From Desulfobacterales bacterium (GTDB lineage Bacteria > Desulfobacterota > Desulfobacteria > Desulfobacterales > UBA2174_A), in NCBI GenBank assembly GCA_025454075.1, contig JALOPD010000116.1:1-21662 (forward strand): a stretch of DNA of 21,662 bases. The letters run 5' to 3'. The notes under the pieces are model-generated. The model was not told the DNA's origin, did not search any database, and was given only the letters and a program-made list of their open reading frames with translations. The first letter of the stretch is position 1. Every line of letters starts with the position of its first letter. Made by a program: the position numbers and the translations under genes. Of this stretch, positions 7,734 through 17,586 are shown piece after piece.

Positions 7734-9626
7734 TCATGGTTTTGACGGCGACGCGGCCAAAGAGGCCCGGATCGCCCCCATCACCTGGTCGGCCGTGTAG
7801 AAGTCGCTTCTGAAGATCGGCCGGCCGTCCGGTGTGTAGACCAACAGCAGCGGAATCGTCAGGCTGCCCGCCGCCTGCAGCCTTTTCCGGCCTTCGGGGT
7901 TGCTCCCGGTCAGGTCCACCTTGACGGGCAGCACCGATGGTTCCGACACCAGCCGCACCAGCTCCGGGTTTCCCCAGACGCCTTGCTCCAACGCCTTGCA
8001 GTTCAGACACCATTCCGCAGTGAAGATCATCGCCACGGTCTTGTGTTCCTTGAACGCCCGCTCGAGCCGGTCCGGGGTGTAGGCGGCCCATGCGATCGGG
8101 CCCGTGTCGGTCAATCGCACGGCGCCGTACAGGGAGAGGACCACGATCCCTGCGCCCACAGAGGCCCAGAGGGCTTTCGCCCGTTTTCCGGACGACAGCG
8201 TGAACGCACGAAGGCCGGTCCATGCGCCGGCGGCGGCGCACAGGATCATCACCGGCCACCAGTGCAGCCGGCCGGCCGGGGCGGCCGGGTCCGACAGCAG
8301 CGTTCCGATGCCGATGCCGATGAAGTAGGCGGCCGCCGCCAGCATGAGGAGCGCCATGGCCTGCTTGAGCAGCTCGCTGCCCGGACCGGTCTTGGGCACG
8401 CGGCGGACCAGGCGGGGGAACGCGGCGAGCAGGGAGGGCAGGCCCATGCCGGCGCCGATGGCCGAGAAGGTCGCGATGGTAACGGCGGGCTGCTGGGTGG
8501 CGGCCCAGGCCGCCGCCGTCCCCATGAACGGCGCCGTGCAGGGCGTGGAGAGCACGGCCGTGAGCACGCCGACGCCGAGGGCGCCTGTCAGCGTTTCCTG
8601 GCGGGGGTTGAGTGCGTAGATCGCACCGGGCAGCCGCACGGAGTAAACGCCGAACATGCCGACCGCCATGACGGCGATGACCAGTCCGACGCCGATGGTA
8701 AAGGCCGGGTACTGGAACAGCTGGTTGGTCGAGGTGAAACCGCTGACCATCGAGACGATGCCGCCGAGGGCGACCCAGAAGGCCAGCACCCCGGCATACG
8801 TGAACAGCCCGAGGCTCAGGCAGCGCCGGCGGTCGGCGGCGGCCGCGTTGGACAGGCTGATGAGTTTGATCGGGATGAGGGGCAGCACGCAGGGTGTGAA
8901 ATTGAGCAGAAAGCCGCCGACCGCGGCGAGCACCAGGATCATGGCCGCCGTCAGAGGCGATTCCGGGTCCAAAGCGAAACCGAGGCCGAACAACTTGAAC
9001 GGGATCAACCGCTGCGGACCGGCCGTCGCCCTCGACTCGTATGCGCTGAACAGCTCCCGGTTGATCGAGGGTGTCTTCGCGTCCCGAGGGGCCAGGGGCA
9101 ATTCCGCCGTGTGAACCGCCCGTTGCGGCATCAGGCAATAGGTCGGTGCGCAGGCCTGGTATTCGACGCCCACCTTTACGAAAACGTCGCCGCCGGGGGC
9201 ATTCAGGTTCAGCCGGATCGGAAGATAGATCACCGTGCGCCCTTCGAAGCTCATGATCGGTGCATTCACGAAATCCACCTTGAACGGCGTCGCCCTCGGG
9301 TAAACGGGCGGCTCGGACAGGACGCCCTCGGTCGCCTCGCTCACCCAGACCCGCGTCGGAAACGGTTTGAAGTCCCGGACGTCGCTCAACTGGCCCTTGT
9401 CGGCCATGATATGGTAACCGGGGCGGGTGTCGATCACCACGGCCAGCACGGCGCGTCCGGCGGGGTGCACGGCATCGACCGACCAGGCGGTGGCGACCGT
9501 GACGGGGTCCTCGTCCTCGGACGGCGCCTGCGAGAGCAGCGGCAGGTTCTGCGCGGCGGCCGCCGACAGGATGAGGGCGACCCCCAACACACCAACGGAG
9601 ATGACGAAAAGAACGATCCTTCGCAT
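7734..9626 (-). CDS. dsbD: Thiol:disulfide interchange protein DsbD
   Basis: This is a 630-residue inner-membrane protein that carries electrons from cytoplasmic thioredoxin to periplasmic partners such as disulfide isomerases and cytochrome c maturation factors. It has a signal sequence (MRRIVLFVISVGVLGVALIL). The N-terminal periplasmic domain carries CAPTYC (C159/C164). A CcdA-like membrane core follows, with paired cysteines in TPCVLPLIP (C246) and STPCTAPFMG (C363). The C-terminal thioredoxin-like domain has WCLNC (C540/C543). All three redox pairs are therefore present, and the length is slightly above the usual 560-600. The ribosome-binding site is weak. It converges on the carboxypeptidase gene, with an 89-bp gap holding nothing recognisable. 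Its 5' end diverges from metK across a 308-bp region. Confidence 0.93.
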   Translation of the reverse strand: MRRIVLFVISVGVLGVALILSAAAAQNLPLLSQAPSEDEDPVTVATAWSVDAVHPAGRAVLAVVIDTRPGYHIMADKGQLSDVRDFKPFPTRVWVSEATEGVLSEPPVYPRATPFKVDFVNAPIMSFEGRTVIYLPIRLNLNAPGGDVFVKVGVEYQACAPTYCLMPQRAVHTAELPLAPRDAKTPSINRELFSAYESRATAGPQRLIPFKLFGLGFALDPESPLTAAMILVLAAVGGFLLNFTPCVLPLIPIKLISLSNAAAADRRRCLSLGLFTYAGVLAFWVALGGIVSMVSGFTSTNQLFQYPAFTIGVGLVIAVMAVGMFGVYSVRLPGAIYALNPRQETLTGALGVGVLTAVLSTPCTAPFMGTAAAWAATQQPAVTIATFSAIGAGMGLPSLLAAFPRLVRRVPKTGPGSELLKQAMALLMLAAAAYFIGIGIGTLLSDPAAPAGRLHWWPVMILCAAAGAWTGLRAFTLSSGKRAKALWASVGAGIVVLSLYGAVRLTDTGPIAWAAYTPDRLERAFKEHKTVAMIFTAEWCLNCKALEQGVWGNPELVRLVSEPSVLPVKVDLTGSNPEGRKRLQAAGSLTIPLLLVYTPDGRPIFRSDFYTADQVMGAIRASLAASPSKP

Positions 9627-9715
9627 GCCACCCTATGTAACACACTTCGGGGTCGGCCATCCACCCCCCTCGGGCCGGTCGCCGGTTTCATGCGGCCGCG
9701 GTGGTTTTTGCGACG

Positions 9716-9737
9716 GGCCGATCGGATACAATCGGCC
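9716..9737. repeat. Inverted repeat in the dsbD/metK divergent region
   Basis: Perfect arms GGCCGAT and ATCGGCC are separated by 8 bp. No T-tract follows on either strand, so it is not an obvious terminator. It could be an operator for either divergent gene. Confidence 0.3.
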
Positions 9738-9809
9738 GCGGCCGGAGGCTATATGCGCGCGCGACCCAAGAAAACCAGGGTCGCCCGTCGCCCGCCCGAA
9801 GCGGCGGCG

Positions 9810-9835
9810 TTGACATTTTTTTAAAGTCATAATAG
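9810..9835 (+). promoter_or_regulatory. Candidate sigma70-type promoter for metK
   Basis: A perfect TTGACA (9810-9815) opens the only AT-rich stretch of this gap and is followed by TAATAG (9830-9835). The 14-bp spacer is shorter than the normal 16-18, so the true -10 may be another AT-rich hexamer slightly downstream. metK begins about 100 bp later. No S-box or other SAM riboswitch motif is visible in this leader. Confidence 0.4.
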
Positions 9836-9934
9836 CGTAGACAAATTAATCAAAATGATCCTGACGTGCGTGGTACGCCCGCCCGATCCCCCCAAGAGGC
9901 CGGAGCACCCGAAAAAAATCAAGGAGATGAAGCG

Positions 9935-11116
<1,182 letters not shown>

Positions 11117-11151
11117 AAGTAACGAGAAATGAGTAACGAGTAACGAGTAAA
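11117..11151. repeat. Five tandem 7-bp units (GAGTAAC type)
   Basis: Directly after the metK stop come aagtaac, gagaaat, gagtaac, gagtaac and gagtaaa, five head-to-tail 7-mers with two exact copies. The tract is AT-rich compared with the flanking genes. It is followed by the terminator hairpin at 11176. Confidence 0.7.
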
Positions 11152-11175
11152 AAGAGTTGGAAGATAAAGAGACTG

Positions 11176-12530
<1,355 letters not shown>

Positions 12531-12569
12531 GGGTCACGCGCCGAAGGCATCGCTCATCGGGGCTACAAG

Positions 12570-12610
12570 GCGGGGGCGGCGTGATGGGTGCGCGCCGCCC
12601 CCGCTTTTTT
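12570..12610 (+). terminator. Strong intrinsic terminator of ahcY
   Basis: Perfect 12-bp arms GCGGGGGCGGCG (12570-12581) and CGCCGCCCCCGC (12593-12604) enclose an 11-nt loop and are followed by six T. This is a textbook rho-independent terminator. Confidence 0.9.
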
Positions 12611-12717
12611 GGGGGCATGGAAAATGGTCCGCTGCGGTGCCCGAATTTTGGGGCGATTCAGCGCTTGCCGTATTTTTTCGTTTGCCAAGTGGATAATGCG
12701 GAAACACACCGATTCCG

Positions 12718-13515
12718 TCATTCGGCCAGGGCTTTCCCGGCGAGGATGGCATGCAGGTAATTACGCCCATTGGCCGGCTTCAGAAAGTGCCGGTATGCCC
12801 TCACACCGAAGCACGAGCTGTCGAACAGGTAGATGGTGGGGTTCATCTGCCCGTCGTCTTCAAAGGCTTTGCTCGGGAATTGCGCCAGCACTCGCGCGCG
12901 CATGACCGGCTCCATGGTCGACAACTGCGTCACGTAAGCGATGTACTCTTTCGCCTGGATAGAGGGCGTGGGAATCTTGAAGTTGTAAGCAGCCACCGAA
13001 TGCGCAACTTCGTGAGATGCCAGGCTGCGGTAGAGCGAACGGTCTATGGGGATCCCGAACCAGCTCTTAAGCTTTCTGAACTGGGAGTAGACAAGGATCA
13101 GCGCTTTCCGTTCCGACTCAAGGTAATAGCCTGCTGCGGAAGCGCTTGCCTCAGCTGGCATCCTCGCCAACAGCTCGATGGTGACATCAACGGACACATC
13201 CAAACCCTGCGACGACAGAAACACGATTGCGTCCCGGGAACCCTCGCAGGCGGCCAATGCATCGTCAGGGTCCGGCGAACGAACCACGACCACCCCATTC
13301 GGGGCATCGCACCTGATTTCGGTCGCGGGCATCGCATTGCCGGAAACCTTCTCACGAAAATGGCATTGCCATATTCCAATCCCGACGGAGATGATCAGCG
13401 CCGCCGCCGCACCGGCCAGAATAAAATTTCGCGACGCGCAGGAGGCCGACCCGAGGATCTTTTTCTCGGCGCCAGGGTGGGTGGGGGGGGGAGGCCGATA
13501 TTTGCCCTGTGCCAT
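12718..13515 (-). CDS. Membrane-anchored putative zinc metallopeptidase (HExxH), family not identified
   Basis: This is a 265-residue protein. The N-terminus carries a proline run (RPPPPTHPG, encoded partly by nine consecutive C). One membrane segment follows at about 31-50 (FILAGAAAALIISVGIGIW), so most of the protein is probably periplasmic. HEVAH at 168-172 is an HExxH zinc motif. A glutamate 18 residues later (E190 in AKEYIAYV) could be the third ligand, as in gluzincins. I do not recognise the rest, though it looks like an uncharacterised DUF-type family. An AGGGGGTGA Shine-Dalgarno precedes the ATG. It sits in a lower-GC stretch between ahcY and the archaemetzincin operon, beside two broken small ORFs, which suggests an accessory region. 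Peptidase activity is inferred from the motif alone. Confidence 0.7.
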   Translation of the reverse strand: MAQGKYRPPPPTHPGAEKKILGSASCASRNFILAGAAAALIISVGIGIWQCHFREKVSGNAMPATEIRCDAPNGVVVVRSPDPDDALAACEGSRDAIVFLSSQGLDVSVDVTIELLARMPAEASASAAGYYLESERKALILVYSQFRKLKSWFGIPIDRSLYRSLASHEVAHSVAAYNFKIPTPSIQAKEYIAYVTQLSTMEPVMRARVLAQFPSKAFEDDGQMNPTIYLFDSSCFGVRAYRHFLKPANGRNYLHAILAGKALAE

Positions 13516-13563
13516 GATTCACCCCCTGTGGGAGAAGGTTGGGCAAACTCCAGACCGCCGGGG

Positions 13564-13756
13564 TTAGATCGCCAAGCCCTCAAGCCGCAGCGGCAGACTG
13601 CACAGGTCGCTTCGCTTCCAGAACGCATCCATGGGGATTTCCGTCTCCCAGTTGACTTCAAAGGTGTTGTCGTGCAGGGAGTAGGCATACCCGAGCATCT
13701 TTCCGACTCCAGGCGACTTGCCCTCCTGGACGCGCCAGTAGCAGGGTTTCGGGCAT
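13564..13756 (-). pseudogene. Small ORF of about 63 codons with a +1 frameshift after the start codon
   Basis: A consensus AAAGGAGG lies 5 nt before an ATG at 13756, but that frame stops after 32 codons. If one C of the CCC right after the ATG is removed, the frame reads MPKPCYWRVQEGK and continues open through MLGYAYSLHDNTFEVNWE to LRLEGLAI and a TAA at 13564. The two-Cys, Trp/Tyr-rich sequence looks like real protein rather than a shadow. Without the correction, translation could only start internally at MLGYAY (43 codons). It is either a recently inactivated small gene or a sequence error. Function unknown. Confidence 0.45.
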
Positions 13757-13827
13757 GACGGCCTCCTTTCCCTTTAACGGGTTTGCGATTGACGGGGACA
13801 CCCGGCAGTGTCTTTGAACCAATAGGG

Positions 13828-14112
13828 CTAAATCATCATGTACTTCAGGCCGGTGGCGTAGTAGGCATCTCCCTCAACGGTGATCGGCATCGACCACTTG
13901 ACCTCCGCTATCGCCAGTGAGCGGAATCCCTCATCTCTGGAATACCCACACGAACTGCCGGTTGTCCTGACCACTATGGTTATTTATGTAATCTTTTTGA
14001 ATGGTTGTCCATAGGACAACCACCTCATTTCCATAGGGGAAATGCTCGGGGGCGGGACTTTTTCCTGCAGGGGCGGGATCGAAAGGGGACTCTTTTGGTG
14101 TTTCGCTGCCGA
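13828..14112 (-). pseudogene. Remnant of an unidentified gene with a frameshift near 13935
   Basis: Two adjoining minus-strand frames look protein-like. One runs through EHFPYGNEVVVLWTTIQKD and NRQFVWVFQR to a stop at 13931. The other picks up at the same place (RDEGFRSLAIAEVKWSM) and ends in ATGLKYMMI at 13828. Joining them by deleting one base, or adding two, gives one continuous chain of roughly 80-90 residues. No convincing start codon is visible; the frame extends back into the 3' end of the archaemetzincin gene, where it is only a shadow. I do not recognise the family. The gap 13757-13827 between the two remnants holds nothing else. Confidence 0.4.
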
Positions 14113-14688
14113 TCAGAAGCGCGCCGACGCCCTTTTGCCAAGCCTCCGCAGTTCGTCGTCCAGCATGACCCGGCAATAGCGGCAGAGGTCGTTTGACTTG
14201 CGGTCGACGTCGGACTCGCTGCGGCAGTAGTGCATGATGCAGGCGGCGTCGGGGCAGTGGCGCAGCCGGAAGGTGTGGCCCAGTTCGTGGATCGCCTCCT
14301 TGACCACGCGGCCGACGGCGATTGACGGGGACCGAAGGGTTTCCGCCCCGGAATTCAACCGGTGGGTGGAGACGATGCAGGCCGCCCCCCCGAGCTGGGC
14401 TTCGCCGTAGACATGGGTCAGGATGGGAATGAAGAGATCCACATCGGTGAGCGCCAGCACGCGAAGGGCCTCGGGCGGCGAGGCCTCCGCCAGCCGCTGC
14501 AGGACCGGCGTCGAGTGGTACTGCTCGCGGCCGGCGTCGAAGGCAAACGAAAGATCCGAAAGGAGCGGCCTCACCTCGGGCAGGGCTCGGAACACCCGCC
14601 GGATCTCGCGGCCGACCGCCGCCGGCAGCTGCGGGTCGACGTCGCCGATCGGGGCGATCAGGATGCGGGGCGGTGCCGTCGTTTTCAA
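14113..14688 (-). CDS. amzA: Archaemetzincin-family zinc protease
   Basis: This is a 191-residue soluble metallopeptidase of family M54. The family signature HExxHxxGxxHCx4CxM...CxxC is nearly complete: HELGH at 134-138, H144, C145, C150 with IM, and CRYC at 169-172. The Gly normally found three residues after the second zinc His is Arg here (R141, HELGHTFRLRHC). The core His and Cys ligands are intact. The best start is a TTG at 14688 that overlaps the stop of the upstream sigma54 regulator (TTGA), giving MKTTAPPRILIAPIGDVDP. This matches the usual compact N-terminus, whereas the first ATG would add 30 residues out of frame inside the regulator. It is the last gene of a kinase-regulator-protease operon. 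The natural substrate is unknown. Confidence 0.85.
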   Translation of the reverse strand: MKTTAPPRILIAPIGDVDPQLPAAVGREIRRVFRALPEVRPLLSDLSFAFDAGREQYHSTPVLQRLAEASPPEALRVLALTDVDLFIPILTHVYGEAQLGGAACIVSTHRLNSGAETLRSPSIAVGRVVKEAIHELGHTFRLRHCPDAACIMHYCRSESDVDRKSNDLCRYCRVMLDDELRRLGKRASARF

Positions 14689-16028
14689 ACGTTTTTCTGG
14701 AGTGCGTAGCGTTTGATTTTGCTGTAAAGCGTCGACCGGTCGATGCCCAGGACGCGGGCGCTGCGGGCGACGTTCCACTGATGATCGCTCAGGATCTGCC
14801 GGATGTGCGCCTTTTCGACCTCTTCCAGGGTGGTGGCGCGGGCGGCCGCCCCGGTCGCGCGGCAGACGATCGGCAGGTCCTCGGGCAGGATCTGGCGCGC
14901 CTTGCCGACCACCACCGCGCGTTCAATCGCATTTTCGAGCTCTCGCACGTTCCCGGGCCAGTCGTACGCCATCATCTCGTCCAGGGCCTCGCGGCTGATC
15001 CGGTCGACCGGCCGGTGGGTTTCCTGCACGTACCGATGCAGAAAGTGATCGGCCAGGAGCGGGATGTCCTGCTTGCGCTGCCTCAGCGGGGGCAGGGTCA
15101 GGCCCACGACGTTGAGCCGGTAGAAGAGGTCTTCCCTGAAATGGCCGTCGCGGATGGCCTGCTCCAGGCTGCGGTTGGTGGCGGCCACCACCCTGAAATC
15201 GGCCTCCATCGGCTGGGTGCCGCCGACGCGATAGAAGACCCGGTCTTCCAGCACCCGCAGAAGGTCGATCTGCATGCGCATGCCGATCTCCCCGATTTCA
15301 TCCAGAAACAGGGTGCCGCCGTGGGCCAGCTCCAGTCGGCCTTTTTTCGTCTCCTTGGCGTCCGTGAAAGCGCCTCTCATGTGGCCGAAGAGCTCGGTTT
15401 CCATCAGGTGCTCGGGGATCGCCCCGCAGTTGACCACCACATAAGGCCCATGGCAGCGACGGCTGTGGCTGTGGATGGCCTTGGCGGCAAGCCCCTTGCC
15501 GGTGCCGGTCTCCCCGCTGATGAGCACGGTCGTGTCCGCCGGCGCCACGTCGCAGATGAGGTCGAAGACCTTTTGCATGGGCTCGGACTGGCCGATCATG
15601 TTTTCGAACCGGGTCCGCTCCTTGAACTGCTCCTTGAGGTACAGGTTCTCGCGGGCCTGCTGCTGGTGGCGGGTGATTTTTTCGATCAGCACGCCGAGCT
15701 CGTTGGGGTCGAACGGCTTGAGCATGTAGTCGAAGGCGCCGTTTTTCATGGCCTCGATGGCCGTGGCAATCGAGCCGTAGGCCGTGATCATCACCACCGC
15801 CACGTCCGCATCGCCCTCCTTGACGCGGCGCAGGACCTCCAGTCCGCTCATCCCCTCCATCTTGATGTCGAGCAGCAGGATGTCGAAGCGGTTCTCACGG
15901 CACTTCTTGAGCGCCTCCTCGCCGCTGCGGGCGGTTTGAACGGCATGTCCGTCCCGTTCCAGCCAACCGGCCAGCGACTCGCGCATGATCGTTTCATCGT
16001 CCACGATCAGGACCTTGGCAGTCGTCAC
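14685..16028 (-). CDS. Sigma54-dependent response regulator (NtrC family: REC-AAA+-Fis)
   Basis: This is a 447-residue enhancer-binding activator. The receiver domain (1-120) has VDDE, phosphoacceptor D54 (LLLDIKM), Thr in MITAYGS and Lys in MLKPFD. The AAA+ domain has Walker A GETGTGKG (172-179) and Walker B GGTLFLDE (237-244). The sigma54-contact loop reads GAFTDA (219-224), not the consensus GAFTGA. DWPGNVRELENAIER follows near the end of the AAA+ domain. A Fis-type helix-turn-helix (NVARSARVLGIDRSTLYSKIKRY) ends the protein. The GTG start at 16028 follows AGGAGG and begins exactly at the receiver; an upstream ATG lies inside the kinase gene. It is 13 bp downstream of the kinase, its likely partner, and overlaps the archaemetzincin by 4 bp. 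Confidence 0.93.
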   Translation of the reverse strand: MTTAKVLIVDDETIMRESLAGWLERDGHAVQTARSGEEALKKCRENRFDILLLDIKMEGMSGLEVLRRVKEGDADVAVVMITAYGSIATAIEAMKNGAFDYMLKPFDPNELGVLIEKITRHQQQARENLYLKEQFKERTRFENMIGQSEPMQKVFDLICDVAPADTTVLISGETGTGKGLAAKAIHSHSRRCHGPYVVVNCGAIPEHLMETELFGHMRGAFTDAKETKKGRLELAHGGTLFLDEIGEIGMRMQIDLLRVLEDRVFYRVGGTQPMEADFRVVAATNRSLEQAIRDGHFREDLFYRLNVVGLTLPPLRQRKQDIPLLADHFLHRYVQETHRPVDRISREALDEMMAYDWPGNVRELENAIERAVVVGKARQILPEDLPIVCRATGAAARATTLEEVEKAHIRQILSDHQWNVARSARVLGIDRSTLYSKIKRYALQKNV

Positions 16029-16041
16029 GGAGGCCTCCTCC

Positions 16042-17586
16042 CTATGCGGTTTTTTCGCCCGAAGGACGAAGGGGCAGTTTGATGGTGAAGGTGGACCCCT
16101 CGCCGACGGTGGACTGAACGCCGATAGACCCCCCGTGGTCCTGGATGATCCCATAGGCGACCGAGAGCCCCAGCCCGACGCCCTTGCGCTTCTTGGTGGT
16201 GAAAAAGGGTTCAAAGAGCCTGGGCAGGTTTTCCGGAGGGATGCCGACGCCCGTGTCCTTGATTTGAACCAGGACCTGCCCGTCCGCGGGCGATGTCCCG
16301 CTCTCGATGAGGAGCAGACCGCCTTCCTTGGGCTCCATGGCCTGGGCGGCGTTGGAGATCAGGTTCATGAAGACCTGCTGGAGCTGGTCTTGGGAGCCGA
16401 CGATCTCGGGCAGTTTCGGGCCGGGGCGCGTCTCCACGCGGACGTTGGCGATTTTAAGGAGGTTGGCGTTGAGGATCAGGGTCTGCTCGATCAGCCGGTT
16501 GAGGTCGAGCGGCTTCATTTCCATGCGCGACTGGCGCGAAAACGCCAGCAGATTGGAGACGATGCGGCTGATGCGCCAGGTTTCGGTCTCCATCAGGTTC
16601 AGATAGAGGCCGAACTGCTCGATCTCCTTGGGGCCGAGCGGGGTTTCGGCGACGATGCGCTTCATGAGCATGGCGAGGTTGAGGATGCCCGCGATCGGGT
16701 TGTTGATCTCGTGGACCACCGAGGCGGAGAGCTTGCCGAGCGAGGACATCTTGTCGTGATGCAGGAGCTTCGCGTGGGTTTCCTTCAACTGGCGGGTGCG
16801 GTCTTCCACCATCTGCTCCAGGCGCCGGGTGATCTCCTCCTCCTGCTGGCGCTGCTCGGTGATGTCGCGGCTGATGTGAATGAACCGGGAGATCTTGCCG
16901 CTTTTCTCCCAGATGGGGTAAATGCTCACCTCGTAGTGGCGGATGTCCCCGTTCGGCAGCACCCGCCTCTGAAGCTGGCGGTCCCGGCGCTTGTTTTGAA
17001 TCACCTTTTGCAGCGGGCAGTCGTCGGCGGAGCGCTGGCAGGGATGGTCGATCTGGTGGTAGACTTCATGGCATTTGCGGCCGATGACCTGCGCGCGCGT
17101 GTATCCCATCTTCTGGAGAAAAGCCTCGTTCGCCTCCGCAATGGACATGTCCGGGTGGATGACCAGGATGAAGTCCTGGATGCCGTTCAAAACGGTTTCC
17201 ATCTCTTCGGTGCGCTGGCGCAGTTTGCGCTCCTCGTTGCCGATCGCCTTCCAGAAGATCTGGAACACGTGGTAGGACAGGATGCGGATGCGCTCGGGGC
17301 GGGTTTGCAGGATGTCCCGCAGGATCTCTTCGTCGGGCGTGAGGATGATGATGAGGTGGATGCTGTAGCGCGGGTCGTAGAGCTGGTGGTAGTCGGTGAA
17401 GGTCAGCAGGCCGAGCTGTTCGGCCAACGCCATGCCGGGGCTTGCCGGGTCCGGATCGGCCACCGCGATAAAAGGCGCGTGGATCTCATCCTGTTCGAAC
17501 ACGGACGTGGTCTTTTTCAGCAGCTCGGCGCAGAACTCGTTGCCGCCGACCAATCCGATGTGAATGATGGAGACGTTGCGGTCCAT
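16042..17586 (-). CDS. Soluble histidine kinase with Rossmann-like N-terminus and cysteine-bearing PAS domain
   Basis: This is a 514-residue kinase without membrane segments. Residues 1-120 resemble a dinucleotide-binding fold: HIGLVGGNEFCAELL, AVADPDPASPGMALAEQLG, then LIIILTPDEE. Residues about 125-245 form a PAS domain with GRKCHEVYHQIDHPC and C190 (C172, C183, C190), ending in ISRDITEQR. After a coiled coil comes HisKA with H292 in VVHEINNPIAG. The HATPase has FMNLISNAAQAM, DTGVGIPP, FEPFFTTK and GLGLSVAYG. The start is ATG 17586, preceded by GGAGA. An in-frame upstream ATG at 17737 would add about 50 low-complexity residues and is less likely. It is the first gene of the kinase-NtrC-archaemetzincin operon. 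It probably senses a cytoplasmic redox, metal or nucleotide signal. Confidence 0.88.
   Translation of the reverse strand: MDRNVSIIHIGLVGGNEFCAELLKKTTSVFEQDEIHAPFIAVADPDPASPGMALAEQLGLLTFTDYHQLYDPRYSIHLIIILTPDEEILRDILQTRPERIRILSYHVFQIFWKAIGNEERKLRQRTEEMETVLNGIQDFILVIHPDMSIAEANEAFLQKMGYTRAQVIGRKCHEVYHQIDHPCQRSADDCPLQKVIQNKRRDRQLQRRVLPNGDIRHYEVSIYPIWEKSGKISRFIHISRDITEQRQQEEEITRRLEQMVEDRTRQLKETHAKLLHHDKMSSLGKLSASVVHEINNPIAGILNLAMLMKRIVAETPLGPKEIEQFGLYLNLMETETWRISRIVSNLLAFSRQSRMEMKPLDLNRLIEQTLILNANLLKIANVRVETRPGPKLPEIVGSQDQLQQVFMNLISNAAQAMEPKEGGLLLIESGTSPADGQVLVQIKDTGVGIPPENLPRLFEPFFTTKKRKGVGLGLSVAYGIIQDHGGSIGVQSTVGEGSTFTIKLPLRPSGEKTA

Noticed and set aside
9738..9934. A SAM riboswitch (S-box, SAM-II) upstream of metK.
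   Set aside because: No recognisable core motifs of these classes were found in the leader.
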